In this document: positions 42,049-50,906 of the stretch, piece by piece
How positions within the stretch are numbered: the stretch's first letter is position 1
Layout of the letters: every line of letters begins with the position of its first letter
Source: Azorinus chamasolen
Taxonomy: Eukaryota > Mollusca > Bivalvia > Cardiida > Solecurtidae
Length of the DNA stretch: 64,000 bases
Assembly: GCA_963576725.1 (NCBI GenBank)
Contig: OY755240.1
Span: 60,884,633 to 60,948,632, forward strand
Reading direction: 5' to 3'
The notes under the pieces: model-generated
Databases searched by the model: none
The model's input: only the letters and a program-made list of their open reading frames with translations
Told to the model about the DNA's origin: nothing
Position numbers and translations under genes: made by a program

Positions 42049-42298
42049 AAAACCCTTTCCCTGTTCTATGTTTATTCCAAAGTTCAATACCTACTGAATA
42101 ATCATTAACAAAATAGTTATAAAGAAATATGGAAGATGGACCATTGTAGACATTTTAGAAAGTAAAGAAACATATCTATTAAATTCTATCAGCAAACAGA
42201 GCAGACCCTGATCAGACAGCTCCTCTAGGAGACGTCTGATCTGGGTCTACTCTGTTTGCAGATGCGTGAAAACACATTTATATGAGGGAAAGGGTTAA
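42049..42298 (+). mobile_element. A2-type MITE nested in C
   Basis: AAACCCTTTCCCTGTTCTAT to GAGGGAAAGGGTTAA. Palindrome GATCAGACAGCTCCTCTAGG. Confidence 0.85.
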
Positions 42299-42360
42299 TG
42301 CAGGGAAAAAGTAATGCAGAATGCTCATTTCTTTTCATTCTGTATTAGCTACCACCTGTC

Positions 42361-42607
42361 TTAACCCTTTCCTTCATATAAACACCTTTTCATGCATCTG
42401 CAAACAGAGTAGACCCAAATGAGACAGCTCCTATAGGAGCCGCCTGACCAGGGTCTGCTCTGTTTGCTTTTGACATTATATATACAAGATTACATTCTAA
42501 TTTTTTTCTCAAAGCAAAATTTCCTACATTATAATAATTCAGCTAATAAATATTCACATTATTCCTTACATAAATGTTGAATAATATATCAATAGGTAGA
42601 GGGTTAA
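42361..42607 (-). mobile_element. A1-type MITE
   Basis: TTAACCCTTTCCTTCATATA to GGTAGAGGGTTAA. Arms GAGACAGCTCCTATAGG and GAGCCGCCTGACC. Confidence 0.8.
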
Positions 42608-42834
42608 CCCTTTCCTCCATAAATAAGCCTTTCCACACCTCTGTTATAACCACTTCTTGAAACCATTGTGATAAATAGAGCATTTGCTCCTAATTAGGAG
42701 CAAATGCTCTATTTATCACAATGGTTTCAAACTACAAAATTCTAAGATTTTACTTTTCTCTAGTAAGTGCTCCTTTTGGCTAGATTCATTCAAAGAGGTT
42801 GGGTCTAAAAATAGCATACGAAGGAAAGGGTTAA
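42604..42834 (-). mobile_element. B-type MITE just upstream of receptor B
   Basis: Shares TTAA 42604-42607 with the A1 before it; ends GAAGGAAAGGGTTAA. Core expanded to GCTCCTAATTAGGAGC. Confidence 0.9.
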
Positions 42835-42920
42835 AAGCCCAGAGGTAGACTTAGATTTTGGAACTTTTTTATTGTCACTCATGACAGGTTTACTGTACTG
42901 ATGAATTCTAACTTTTTAGT

Positions 42921-42942
42921 TTTTACCTTCTCTGTTTTTCAG
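42921..42942 (+). promoter_or_regulatory. 3' splice acceptor before receptor B
   Basis: A pyrimidine-rich run, TTCTCTGTTTTTCAG, ends 14 bases before the ATG. The main frame has a stop at 42909-42911, so an upstream intron and a separate 5' exon are likely. Confidence 0.6.
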
Positions 42943-42956
42943 TCTTAAATGGGGCA

Positions 42957-44714
42957 ATGGTAACCATGGAAAGGGTGAATTTACCAAATGCAATCATTGT
43001 GACCAGTACAGTGAGTAATGTTTTGCAAATCAATCAGCTAGAAACAAATCTTTTATTACCGAAGAAGACCACAGGTATTGCAGCATCCAGCGTTTTTGTC
43101 CCCACTAAAGAGAACGCTGAAATTATGGCTTCGAATGGTAAGATTCTTCTTCCTGTGAAGAAGAGAAAAATTGAGGGATTGAACAGCAGCGTGAAAAGGC
43201 AGCGTATAAAATCTGTGTCTCAAAAACAGTGCAAATTAGACTTTCCTCCTTGTAAGGTTTGTCAGGGACGTGGATCTGGCCTACACTATGGGGTGAATAG
43301 CTGTGAATCATGCAAGTCCTTTTTTCGAAGATGTCTCACAAGAAAGGAGGAATACAAGTGCTCTAAAAGCAGTGACTGTCCAGTAACATCTCAGGTTCGA
43401 GGTAACTGCTCCGGGTGTAGATATCAAAGATGTCTAGAAGTGGGAATGTCCCGAGAGGCTGCTTGCCTGGGACGATACACCCTGTCTCGTCGTACACAGA
43501 CAATAATGGAAGCCAAGGGTGAAGTTGTGGAGCAACCTAAGGGGCCAGTTTCAAATTTACAAGTTAAGGGACCAGTTTCAAATATTACTTTTGTCCCAAA
43601 GTCACCAAAATCATCTAAAGAGCAAGAAGCTGTGGATGATACAGAAATTTGTATAGATAGTAGTGTTAATTCATTTCCAGTCTCTAGTGTACTAACGCTT
43701 GCTGATGGGAATTCTTATCATGTAGACGATGTGATTCCATCAGTGGTGGAAGTAGAAATCCCAGCTGATGGGAATGTTGAAAATGTCAGAGTTCTAAAGA
43801 TTTCTGAAGAATTTCTTGCTGATGAAATTTTTGAACAAATGAAACTGACTGAAAAGCTTGTTGCCGCAATGGACCTTATAAAGCCATTTGGAAATATAGT
43901 CACAGAAGAACAGATAAAGGCCAAATTACAGGAAGACTATGAAAACTATATGAACAAAACTCAAGTGTTTGGGGATATGAAACCAGTACCACAGGATGAA
44001 TACTTTGCCTTGCTAGAGACAACAGGAATAGATATTGATGGGCGACAAGAGTTTTTACGGCAGTCAGCATTATCATGTCAACCTGTTCTTCACAGCTACA
44101 TAGCTTTTGCAAATGTTGTGCCTGGGTTTTCTTCACTGTCTCTGGAAGATCAGTGTAATTTGCTGAAGACCTCACATTTTGAAGTGTTTCTTATTTTGAC
44201 ATACAAGGGTTACGATCCTGAACTGCAAATGATTTTGACAGAAACTGGAAAAGCCTACCATATTAATCAAGCAGCAGATATATTTTACTCTCGAAATCTC
44301 ATTACTTCTATTTTTGATGTATGCAAGAAAATCCAAGCCTTACAGCTTACTAAAGAAGAAACAGCATTTTTACTTGCAATAGCTGTGACATTTGGAGACC
44401 GTTGTCAACTAGAAAATGCAAGCATGGTGGATGATATTCAGCTGAAAATTGTACAAATATTCCAGTCATTTCTGCACAGAAAACGTCCAGAAGATGCATC
44501 ACGTTTTTTCACGAAGGTTGTTGACTGTTTTATAGCTATGAGAGCAGTGAATGATCAGTATTTAAAAGAATATGGTGTGATATGCCAGGACAAGCTGGTA
44601 CAGAAGGAAGCACCAATCTGGCTGGCCTACATCAACTCAAACACGGTTAGGAAGGCAGGGCAAGCTGCAGCGCAGAATGATGCCACCGAGTCTGAAGCTG
44701 GTGACAATGTTTGA
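42957..44714 (+). CDS. nuclear hormone receptor, NR1-like, degenerate AF-2 (receptor B)
   Basis: A 585-residue nuclear receptor, paralogue of the minus-strand receptor at 23855-25735, with the whole protein in one exon after a likely 5' UTR intron. The ATG at 42957 overlaps a 4-codon upstream frame (42949-42963). Met4 at 42966 has the better ACCATGG context. A bipartite nuclear signal, KKRK and KRQRIK, lies at 68-85. DBD cysteines are at 99, 102, 116, 119, 135, 141, 151, 154 and 159 with canonical spacing; the P-box is CESCKS and the extension GRYTLSRRTQTIME. About 42 of 66 DBD residues match receptor A. A KGPVSN repeat occurs in the hinge (195-209). The LBD spans about 296-560, with FANVVPGF...DQCNLL and FGDRC. 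The helix-3 clamp lysine is N386 and the AF-2 glutamate is A557 (PIWLAYI). A 25-residue polar tail follows. It may be a repressor or ligand-independent receptor. Confidence 0.93.
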   Translation: MVTMERVNLPNAIIVTSTVSNVLQINQLETNLLLPKKTTGIAASSVFVPTKENAEIMASNGKILLPVKKRKIEGLNSSVKRQRIKSVSQKQCKLDFPPCKVCQGRGSGLHYGVNSCESCKSFFRRCLTRKEEYKCSKSSDCPVTSQVRGNCSGCRYQRCLEVGMSREAACLGRYTLSRRTQTIMEAKGEVVEQPKGPVSNLQVKGPVSNITFVPKSPKSSKEQEAVDDTEICIDSSVNSFPVSSVLTLADGNSYHVDDVIPSVVEVEIPADGNVENVRVLKISEEFLADEIFEQMKLTEKLVAAMDLIKPFGNIVTEEQIKAKLQEDYENYMNKTQVFGDMKPVPQDEYFALLETTGIDIDGRQEFLRQSALSCQPVLHSYIAFANVVPGFSSLSLEDQCNLLKTSHFEVFLILTYKGYDPELQMILTETGKAYHINQAADIFYSRNLITSIFDVCKKIQALQLTKEETAFLLAIAVTFGDRCQLENASMVDDIQLKIVQIFQSFLHRKRPEDASRFFTKVVDCFIAMRAVNDQYLKEYGVICQDKLVQKEAPIWLAYINSNTVRKAGQAAAQNDATESEAGDNV

Positions 44715-44784
44715 CCAGATGGTGTATTATGTAAAAAGTATTGATTATATCGGCTTGTATTATATATGAATGTGTACATGTATA

Positions 44785-44979
44785 TTAACCCATTCCCACC
44801 ATTTGATGCCTCTGTAAAAGTCACTCCATAGGAGCAAATGCTAAAGTTTATCAAAATGATTTAAAAACTACACAATTCTAAAATTTTCCTTTTCTCTATT
44901 AAATGTTCATTTTCGGTAGATTTATTACAAAGAGGGTGTGTCTAAAATCGGCCTACACATGTATGAGGGAATGGGTTAA
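44785..44979 (-). mobile_element. B-type MITE, left half of palindrome lost
   Basis: TTAACCCATTCCCACCATTT to GAGGGAATGGGTTAA. Only CATAGGAGCAAATGC remains of the stem. It lies 70 bp beyond the receptor B stop. An ATTAAA at 44898 could act as a polyadenylation signal. Confidence 0.8.
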
Positions 44980-45060
44980 TTTTAAGATGAGTTTTGAGCC
45001 CTCGTAGAGTCATATTATAAGATCATATTTTTTAAGTAACTTCTTATTTTTTCAAGAAGA

Positions 45061-45311
45061 TTAACCCTTTACTCCATGAATAATCATGTAAGAAATAATG
45101 ACATCATGAATATTATTTAGAATATATAGTTGTTATAATAGCACATGGACACAGGAATTTTTGACCATGGCAGAAACTAGTATCATACCTATATTGTATC
45201 ATAAGCAAACAGAGCAGACCCTGATCAGACTGCTTCTCAAGGAGCCATCTGGTCTGGGTCTACTCAGTTTGCTAAGGCATAGAAGGGCGTATTTATGGAG
45301 TTAAAGTTATA
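45061..45311 (+). mobile_element. A1-type MITE
   Basis: TTAACCCTTTACTCCATG to GGAGTTAAAGTTAT. Arms GATCAGACTGCTTCTCAAGG. Confidence 0.85.
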
Positions 45312-45366
45312 ATGTTGTTTTGTTTTTAACCCAACAGTTTTGGCTAACAGTAAGTTTATTACATCA

Positions 45367-45616
45367 TTAACTCTTTCCCTGTTCTGTGTTTATTTCAAAT
45401 TTCAATACCTACTGACTATTCCTTGACAAAATAATTACAACGAAATATGGAAGATGGAACATTGTAGCCATTTTAGAAAGTAAAGAAACAGATCTATCAA
45501 ATTCCATTAGCAAACAGAGCAGACCCTGATCAGACGGCTCCTCTAGGAGCCGTCTGATCTGGATCTACTCTGCTTGCACATGCTTGAAAACACGTTTATA
45601 TGAGGGAAAGGGATAA
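45367..45616 (+). mobile_element. A2-type MITE
   Basis: TTAACTCTTTCCCTGTTCTG to GAGGGAAAGGGATAA. Palindrome GATCAGACGGCTCCTCTAGG perfect. Confidence 0.9.
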
Positions 45617-45698
45617 ATTGTCATATCAGTCCATTTGTTATATACATGTGCAATGTACAGTAGTGTGAACACTCAAAAATAAGTATCGTTATTGGTCT

Positions 45699-45935
45699 TT
45701 AACCCATTACCTCATAGGCTATTTTTAGACCGAACCTCTTTGAATAAATCTTACCCAAAAGGAGCATTAACTAGAGAAAAGGAAACTTTTAGAATTTTGT
45801 AGTTTAAAACCATTGTGATAAATAGAGCATTTGCTCCTATAGGAGCAAATGCTCTATTTATCACAATGGTTTCTGAATTCACAATGTGACTTCTACAGAG
45901 TCGTCAAAAGTCGTCAATATGAGGGAATGGGTTAA
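45699..45935 (+). mobile_element. B-type MITE
   Basis: TTAACCCATTACCTCATAGG to GAGGGAATGGGTTAA; perfect core. Confidence 0.9.
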
Positions 45936-45948
45936 GATAGGAAGTAGC

Positions 45949-46216
45949 TTAACCTTTTCCACCATGTAAACACTTTTTCATGCATTTGCAAACAGAGTAG
46001 ACCCAGATTAGACGGCTCCCATAGGAGTCGTCTGACCAAGGTCTGCTCTGCTCTGTTTGCCAGTGGAATTTGATAGACCTGTTTCATTATTTTGTAAAAT
46101 GGCTACAATGTTCCACCTTCCATATTTCATAATGACATTATGACTACATGTATTTTGTCCATGAACATTCAGTAGGTATTGAAATTTGGAATAAACATAG
46201 AACAGGGAAAGGATTA
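45949..46216 (-). mobile_element. A2-type MITE
   Basis: TTAACCTTTTCCACCATG to CAGGGAAAGGATTAA. Core GCTCCCATAGGAGTC. A C-type scrap (AAGTCATGCAGAAAGCTCC) follows to 46258. Confidence 0.8.
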
Positions 46217-46310
46217 AGGCAGGCTGAAAGTCATGCAGAAAGCTCCTCTGGGAAATAAGATACAAATATGTTTGGATATAGCAATACTGCTGGCCATTTC
46301 ATGAAAGATG

Positions 46311-46405
46311 GTACGACTGAAATTGTCCTAAGTTCTAACATACGACATTCGCAAAAGGAAACTGTGATCATCATGTGTTAGAACTTACAACAATTTCTGT
46401 CGTAC
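46311..46405. repeat. unassigned hairpin
   Basis: GTACGACTGAAATTGTCCTA with TCTAACA pairs with TGTTAGAACTTACAACAATT and CTGTCGTAC, about 32-bp arms with few mismatches and a 35-base loop. Not one of the named families. Confidence 0.6.
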
Positions 46406-46630
46406 AAGGTAACCTAACTTTTCACATGCTAGACTGTGGGCTAATTAAAGCTACATGTATATGAATAGTTATAACTGTTGTAAGTGACGACTTAACGACA
46501 AGTTTGGTCATACAATCTTTCATAAAAGGGGGCCCAGGTCCTTATTATTTGTACATGTAGCTATGCAGTTTTCAACAAATGGCTTTTCTGTTTCCCTGAT
46601 ATTTCTCTTTTATTTTATTGGCTTCATTCT

Positions 46631-46876
46631 TTCCTTTACCTGTTCAATGTTCGTGTAAAAAATAATGACATCATGAATATCAATTAGCCAAACTTTTAGA
46701 ATGGAATATGAACGTCGGATTTTTTTTTACATTGGAGAAGCTTTATAATCAGATCTATGTAAGTCCATTAGCAAACAGAGTAAACCCTGATCAGTCAGCT
46801 CCTATAGGAGCTGTCTGATCTGGATGTATTCTGTTTGCAAATGCATGGAAACGTGTTTAAATGAGAGAAAAGGTAA
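46631..46876 (+). mobile_element. A1-type MITE, worn ends
   Basis: CCTTTACCTGTTCAATGTTC start. Palindrome GATCAGTCAGCTCCTATAGG with GAGCTGTCTGATC. End GAGAGAAAAGGTAAACCC. Confidence 0.8.
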
Positions 46877-46898
46877 ACCCTGTGAATGTGGAAAACAA

Positions 46899-47124
46899 GT
46901 TAACCTTTTCCTTAATAAAGTTAACCTTTTCCTTAATAAAATTCACCTTTTCCTTAATAAAGTTCACCTTTTCCTTAATAAAGTTCACCTTTTCCTTAAT
47001 AAAGTTAACCTTTTCCTTAATAAAGTTCACTTTTTCCTTAATAAAGTTAACCTCCTTAATAAAGTTAACCTTTTCCTTAATAAAGTTAACCTTTTCCTTA
47101 ATAAAGTTAACCTTTTCCTTAATA
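46899..47124. repeat. 21-bp minisatellite grown from a MITE terminus
   Basis: About 10.7 copies of TTAACCTTTTCCTTAATAAA plus G (one copy lacks 6 bp), with variants TTCACC. The unit equals the first 20 bp of the A-type element that follows (TTAACCTTTTCCTTAATATA). The open frames are an artefact of the 21-bp period. Confidence 0.9.
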
Positions 47125-47344
47125 TAGACACCTTTACATAACTTTTTAAACAGAGAAGACCCAGATCAGACGGCTCCTACAGAAGCTGTCTGATTGGGGT
47201 CTCCTATTTGCTTTAATATACATGTATGTAGATCTGATTCTACAACTTTGCCATTTCATGTTTTCATAATTATGCCATTATAATAATAATATTATTCATG
47301 ATATCATTAATTTTTACATTAAAATTTATATGGAAACTGATTAA
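47107..47344 (-). mobile_element. A1-type MITE at the end of the minisatellite
   Basis: TTAACCTTTTCCTTAATATA to GGAAACTGATTAA. Palindrome GATCAGACGGCTCCTACAGA, worn right arm. Confidence 0.8.
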
Positions 47345-47453
47345 CCGTTATTTACAAATAATGGAAACCCAGATCAGAGGGTAAGAATTTCACTTTTTAC
47401 AATTAAAATGTGTAAATGCTTCAATTCTTAGGTAATTTTTTAACCATTTGCCT

Positions 47454-47703
47454 TTAACCCTTTACTCCATGAATATTCATGTAAGAAATAATGACATCAT
47501 GAATATTAATTAGATTAATTGTTATAATAGTGCATGGACACAAGAATTGTTACCTTGCCAAAAACTGTAGAATCATATCTATATTATATATATCATATGC
47601 AAACAGCAGACCCTGGTCAGACGGCTCCTATAGGAGCCGTCTGATCTGGGTCTACTTTGTTTGCTAAGGCGTAGAAAGGCGTATTTATGGGGTAATGGGT
47701 TAA
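47454..47703 (+). mobile_element. A1-type MITE, intact
   Basis: 250 bp, TTAACCCTTTACTCCATG to GGGGTAATGGGTTAA. Palindrome CAGACGGCTCCTATAGGAGC with full right arm. A good reference copy. Confidence 0.92.
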
Positions 47704-47715
47704 AAACACAATATG

Positions 47716-47785
47716 TCAACCAGTCTGGATCCTGATGAGACCCTGAGTTGCTCCTGGATACAGACTGTTTGCATATATATAGTGT
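47716..47785. mobile_element. G-type fragment
   Basis: GGATCCTGATGAGACCCTGA and CTGGATACAGACTGTTTGCA. Confidence 0.5.
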
Positions 47786-47985
47786 ACCATGAATTCACTG
47801 TTACAATGCTGAGGGAGTTAATTCAAAATTGGTCCTGACATCAACATCATAAAGTCAGATGAAATATAAAAAAATAATTTGTTTACCATTATTATTATAA
47901 AGTCCACATTCTGATCGAAGGTCAGAAATGTTTTTGTCACGAGGCGGGTCTTATACATGTATTTGCTTTTGATAACCATATTGTC

Positions 47986-48250
47986 TTAATTCCTTTCCCA
48001 GTTGAATATTTATGTAAGAAATAATGACATCTTGAATATAAATAAGATGAATTTTAATATTGGCATATACACAGGATATTTTGGTATTGATAGAAACTGT
48101 AGTAAGATCTTTTATAATCAGAGCAAACAGAGCAGACCCTGATCAGACGGTTCCTACAGGAACTGTCAGACGGTTCCTACAGGAACTGTCTGATCTGGGT
48201 CTGCTATGTTTGCAAAGGCTTGAAATGGCTTTACATGTAGGACATAGTTA
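47986..48250 (+). mobile_element. A1-type MITE with duplicated palindrome core
   Basis: TTAATTCCTTTCCCAGTTGA start. The stem centre CAGACGGTTCCTACAGGAACTG occurs twice in tandem (about 48145-48190), giving two dyads. Right end worn. Confidence 0.8.
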
Positions 48251-48525
48251 CTATTATTTCAGTTTCAGTATTACTTTTGGTAGCTTTTAAGATACTTTTG
48301 ACTGATGTGTATTTCATTTCAGAACTCTAAAATGTAAACTAAATATGTAACAGTTCACATAGTTTTGTTTTACTCTATTGTTTTTCAAAAATCAAACCCC
48401 TGGCATTAATACTATTAGTCACATAGCATCTCCTGGATCTAAACATTTTGCAAAGGTTATGGCATGTTTTGCTATCAGTTATGCAAAGAATTAAAACATT
48501 CCAGTGATTCCACAGGATATTTTAT
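48251..48525. other. unassigned; G-type scrap
   Basis: No gene. CACATAGCATCTCCTGGATC near 48420 resembles a decayed G-type arm. Confidence 0.35.
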
Positions 48526-48760
48526 TTAACTCATTTCCTCATAGAAATGCCTCTTAATTCCTTTGCATACAGAGTAGACATTGATCAGATGTCTCCTGCT
48601 GGAGATGTCTGGTGAGGGTCTGTGCTGTTTACTCCTTGAATTTTATGTAGAAATCGACAGTATCTGTCATGGCATTTATTTGTTTATATGCCATAAACAT
48701 TCAGCTTATTAATATTCATGGTGTCATTATTATATGAATATTCATGAGACAAAGGGTTAA
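48526..48760 (-). mobile_element. A1-type MITE
   Basis: TTAACTCATTTCCTCATAGA to GACAAAGGGTTAA. Arms GATCAGATGTCTCCTGCTGG and GAGATGTCTGGTGAGGG. Confidence 0.8.
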
Positions 48761-48810
48761 TGGTTGGAAATGGTTACTGTATCATAGCCAACAAGGCTGT
48801 TAGCAAGTTA

Positions 48811-49083
48811 TTAACCCTTTCCTTCATATAAACGTGTTTTCACGCATTTGCAAACAGAGTAGACCCAGATCAGACGGCTCCTATAGGAGCCGTCTGATCA
48901 GGGTCTGCTCCGTTTGCTTATGATATAATACAGATATGATTCTACAGTTTCTGTCATCGCTAAACATTCCTGTGTCCATGTGCTATATTAATAATATTAT
49001 AACAATCAATCTAATTAATATTCACTTTCATGATTTCATTAATGACTGTTTCTTACATGAATATTCATGGAGGAAAGGGTTAA
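48811..49083 (-). mobile_element. A1-type MITE
   Basis: TTAACCCTTTCCTTCATATA to GGAGGAAAGGGTTAA. Perfect core. It has a left end of A2 type and a right body of A1 type. Confidence 0.88.
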
Positions 49084-49296
49084 GGCTCAAATGAACACAT
49101 TTTCATGGGACAGCTGATCTTGATCTACACTGATGAGAAATGTCCGAGTGCATTTAGATTATAAGAAAAATGAAAAGCCTGTGTCATTGAGGAGGTCGTA
49201 TTCCATGATGTGAATCTTAATCATGTGCTATTATTATCTAACATATACATGTATACCGATTGTGTCATTTGTTTTTATTCTATAATAGATGCATAT
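49084..49296. other. unassigned intergenic sequence
   Basis: No gene or recognised repeat. Confidence 0.4.
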
Positions 49297-49531
49297 ATAT
49301 CCCTTTACTTCATGAATATTCATGTAAGAAATCATGAATATTAAGTAGATAAATTTTAGAAAATGGCATATGAACAAAGATTTTTTGTCCACTGTAGAAT
49401 GAGATCTATATTATTCTATAAGCAAATAGAGCAGACCCTGATCAGACTACTCCTATATATGGGCCATTTGATCTGGGTCTACTCTTGTTTGCAAAGGCAT
49501 ATAAAGGCGTTTTTATGGAGTAAAGGGTTAT
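49297..49531 (+). mobile_element. A1-type MITE
   Basis: TATCCCTTTACTTCATG to GGAGTAAAGGGTTAT. Core altered (CTACTCCTATATATGGGCCA). Confidence 0.8.
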
Positions 49532-49907
49532 TTATGTATACCGATACATGTATAATATATCAGCTGTTTCTGTGTTATCTATACATGTAATTATTATGTT
49601 CCTCATGAAACCATTTATGAGTCATCTCTTCCTATTGTGATTATTATGTACAATGCAATTGATATTTTAACCTTTAGCTAGCTAGGCAAATTATCTTGGG
49701 AGAAAATGTCATCTTATTCAGTTTTCATGTAGGTTATTTTTGTGGATCATCTCTCTGTTGTGTGCTCATGTCGTCTGCTTCTTGTGTCACTTTTATTTTC
49801 CGTCAGTTCTGATGGCAGGTGACACACATGTTCCTTTGAACAAGCTTGTCTGTTTCCAATGCATAGTCCGTTTCAAACAGTTTGGATCCTGATGTACAGC
49901 TGAGTTA
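49532..49907. other. K-type end and G-type fragment
   Basis: GGCAGGTGACACACATGTTC at about 49813 matches K ends near 40295 and 53915. CAAACAGTTTGGATCCTGAT at about 49875 is a G-type left arm. No gene. Confidence 0.45.
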
Positions 49908-50123
49908 CAGTAGAAGCTGTCTTAAGCAGTCACTCATTAATTGAACATAAGAATCTTAAAAAAGCAAGTTTTTGTTGCTTAATGCAGGGCAAAGGTGAAA
50001 CGTAATGCAGAAAGCTCCTATAGGAGCTTTCTACATTACTTTTAACATGCATTAATCTACCATCTGCCTTACAGACCCATAATTAGACCTCTTTTTGCTG
50101 GCCGCTTCAGACAGGTTCTACTG
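49908..50123 (+). mobile_element. C-type MITE (pogo-like)
   Basis: TA-flanked CAGTAGAAGCTGTCTTAAGC to GACAGGTTCTACTG. Core AAAGCTCCTATAGGAGCTTT. It sits inside a G-like remnant. Confidence 0.85.
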
Positions 50124-50144
50124 TATTTCCATTGCATAGTCAAT

Positions 50145-50245
50145 TTCAAAGACACTGAGTTACTTGGCATTCCATTTGGATTTTGACATGACGCTGAGTT
50201 ACTTGGCGTTCCATCTGGATTCAATTGTTTGCAAAGGTCATTACA
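50145..50245. mobile_element. G-type fragments, duplicated
   Basis: GAGTTACTTGGCATTCCAT and GAGTTACTTGGCGTTCCATC with GACGCTGAGTT. Derived from G-type central parts. Confidence 0.5.
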
Positions 50246-50398
50246 AATTTTCCTACAGTGTAATAAACATGCATAAACATGCATAAACATTACCAAATAT
50301 GTCATGGTACTGAAAAAGTACACACGATTTGTTAAATGTCAGTATTATATAAATATTTGTTCGTATTTAACCCCTTTGAACGTGAGAAACAGCCGGTA

Positions 50399-50520
50399 CA
50401 GTGGAACCTCAATATCTTGAACTTGTAGGGGCTATACACATTACCTTTGAGATAAGAGAAGTTTGAGTCATCTGATCTGGGTCTACTCTGTTTGCAAATA
50501 TATGAAGGAAAGGGTTATTA
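50399..50520 (+). mobile_element. E/A chimeric fragment
   Basis: E-type left end (CAGTGGAACCTCAATATCTT to AGAAGTTTGAG) runs directly into an A-type right half (CATCTGATCTGGGTCTACTC to GAAAGGGTTAT). Confidence 0.65.
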
Positions 50521-50691
50521 CTGCTTTTGAGGACACAGATCTTCTTATCTATTTTTACCTGAGATAGAGTGCTATTTATAATATCTCATACCATGTGCTA
50601 ATCATGTACAAATTGTAATATATCACATAGATCGTCACAAGCCATTATGATAAAGCAATTAATACTTACCTGATGATCATTCATTCGAGAC
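50521..50691. other. unassigned intergenic sequence
   Basis: No gene or recognised repeat. Confidence 0.4.
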
Positions 50692-50785
50692 CAGAGATTT
50701 AGATAAAACATTTTCTCCACCAAACTAGAATTGTCTCTTCGAGAAGATTCTAAAGAGTTGTCACAGTGTAGGGTTTGGTGGTTCA
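50692..50785 (+). mobile_element. D-type MITE, internally deleted
   Basis: CAGAGATTTAGATAAAACAT, CTCCACCAAACTAGAATTGT, CTCTTCGAGAAGATTC and GGGTTTGGTGG. Part of the left arm is lost. Confidence 0.7.
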
Positions 50786-50906
50786 AACAAGTTATCAAGT
50801 GATGTCATGGAACGTACTTGCTTGTATTTTACTATATACATGTACCATTCTTTTTTAATTTACATACATGTAGTTTGCGAATATATTTTTCAGTTTAAGA
50901 CTTTAC

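Larger units (their letters stand above)
41995..42838 (+). mobile_element. C-type MITE broken by three TTAA elements
   Basis: CAGTAAAGCTGTCTTAGGC start (TA before it). A2 enters before TTAATGCAGGGAAAAAGTAA; the C middle is at 42295-42364; then an A1 and a B follow at the next TTAA. The C right end after 42834 is not clear. Confidence 0.7.

Noticed and set aside
46824..47141. Plus-strand frames encoding repeated LFLNKV or LTFSLIK
   Set aside because: The 21-bp minisatellite period is a multiple of three, which keeps frames open. There is no gene signal.
47860..48290. Short frames with DPDQTxPxGxV peptides, here and at many sites
   Set aside because: They are translations of the A-type palindrome and its flanks, recur in many copies and orientations, and are not genes. 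Such peptides can contaminate gene predictions.
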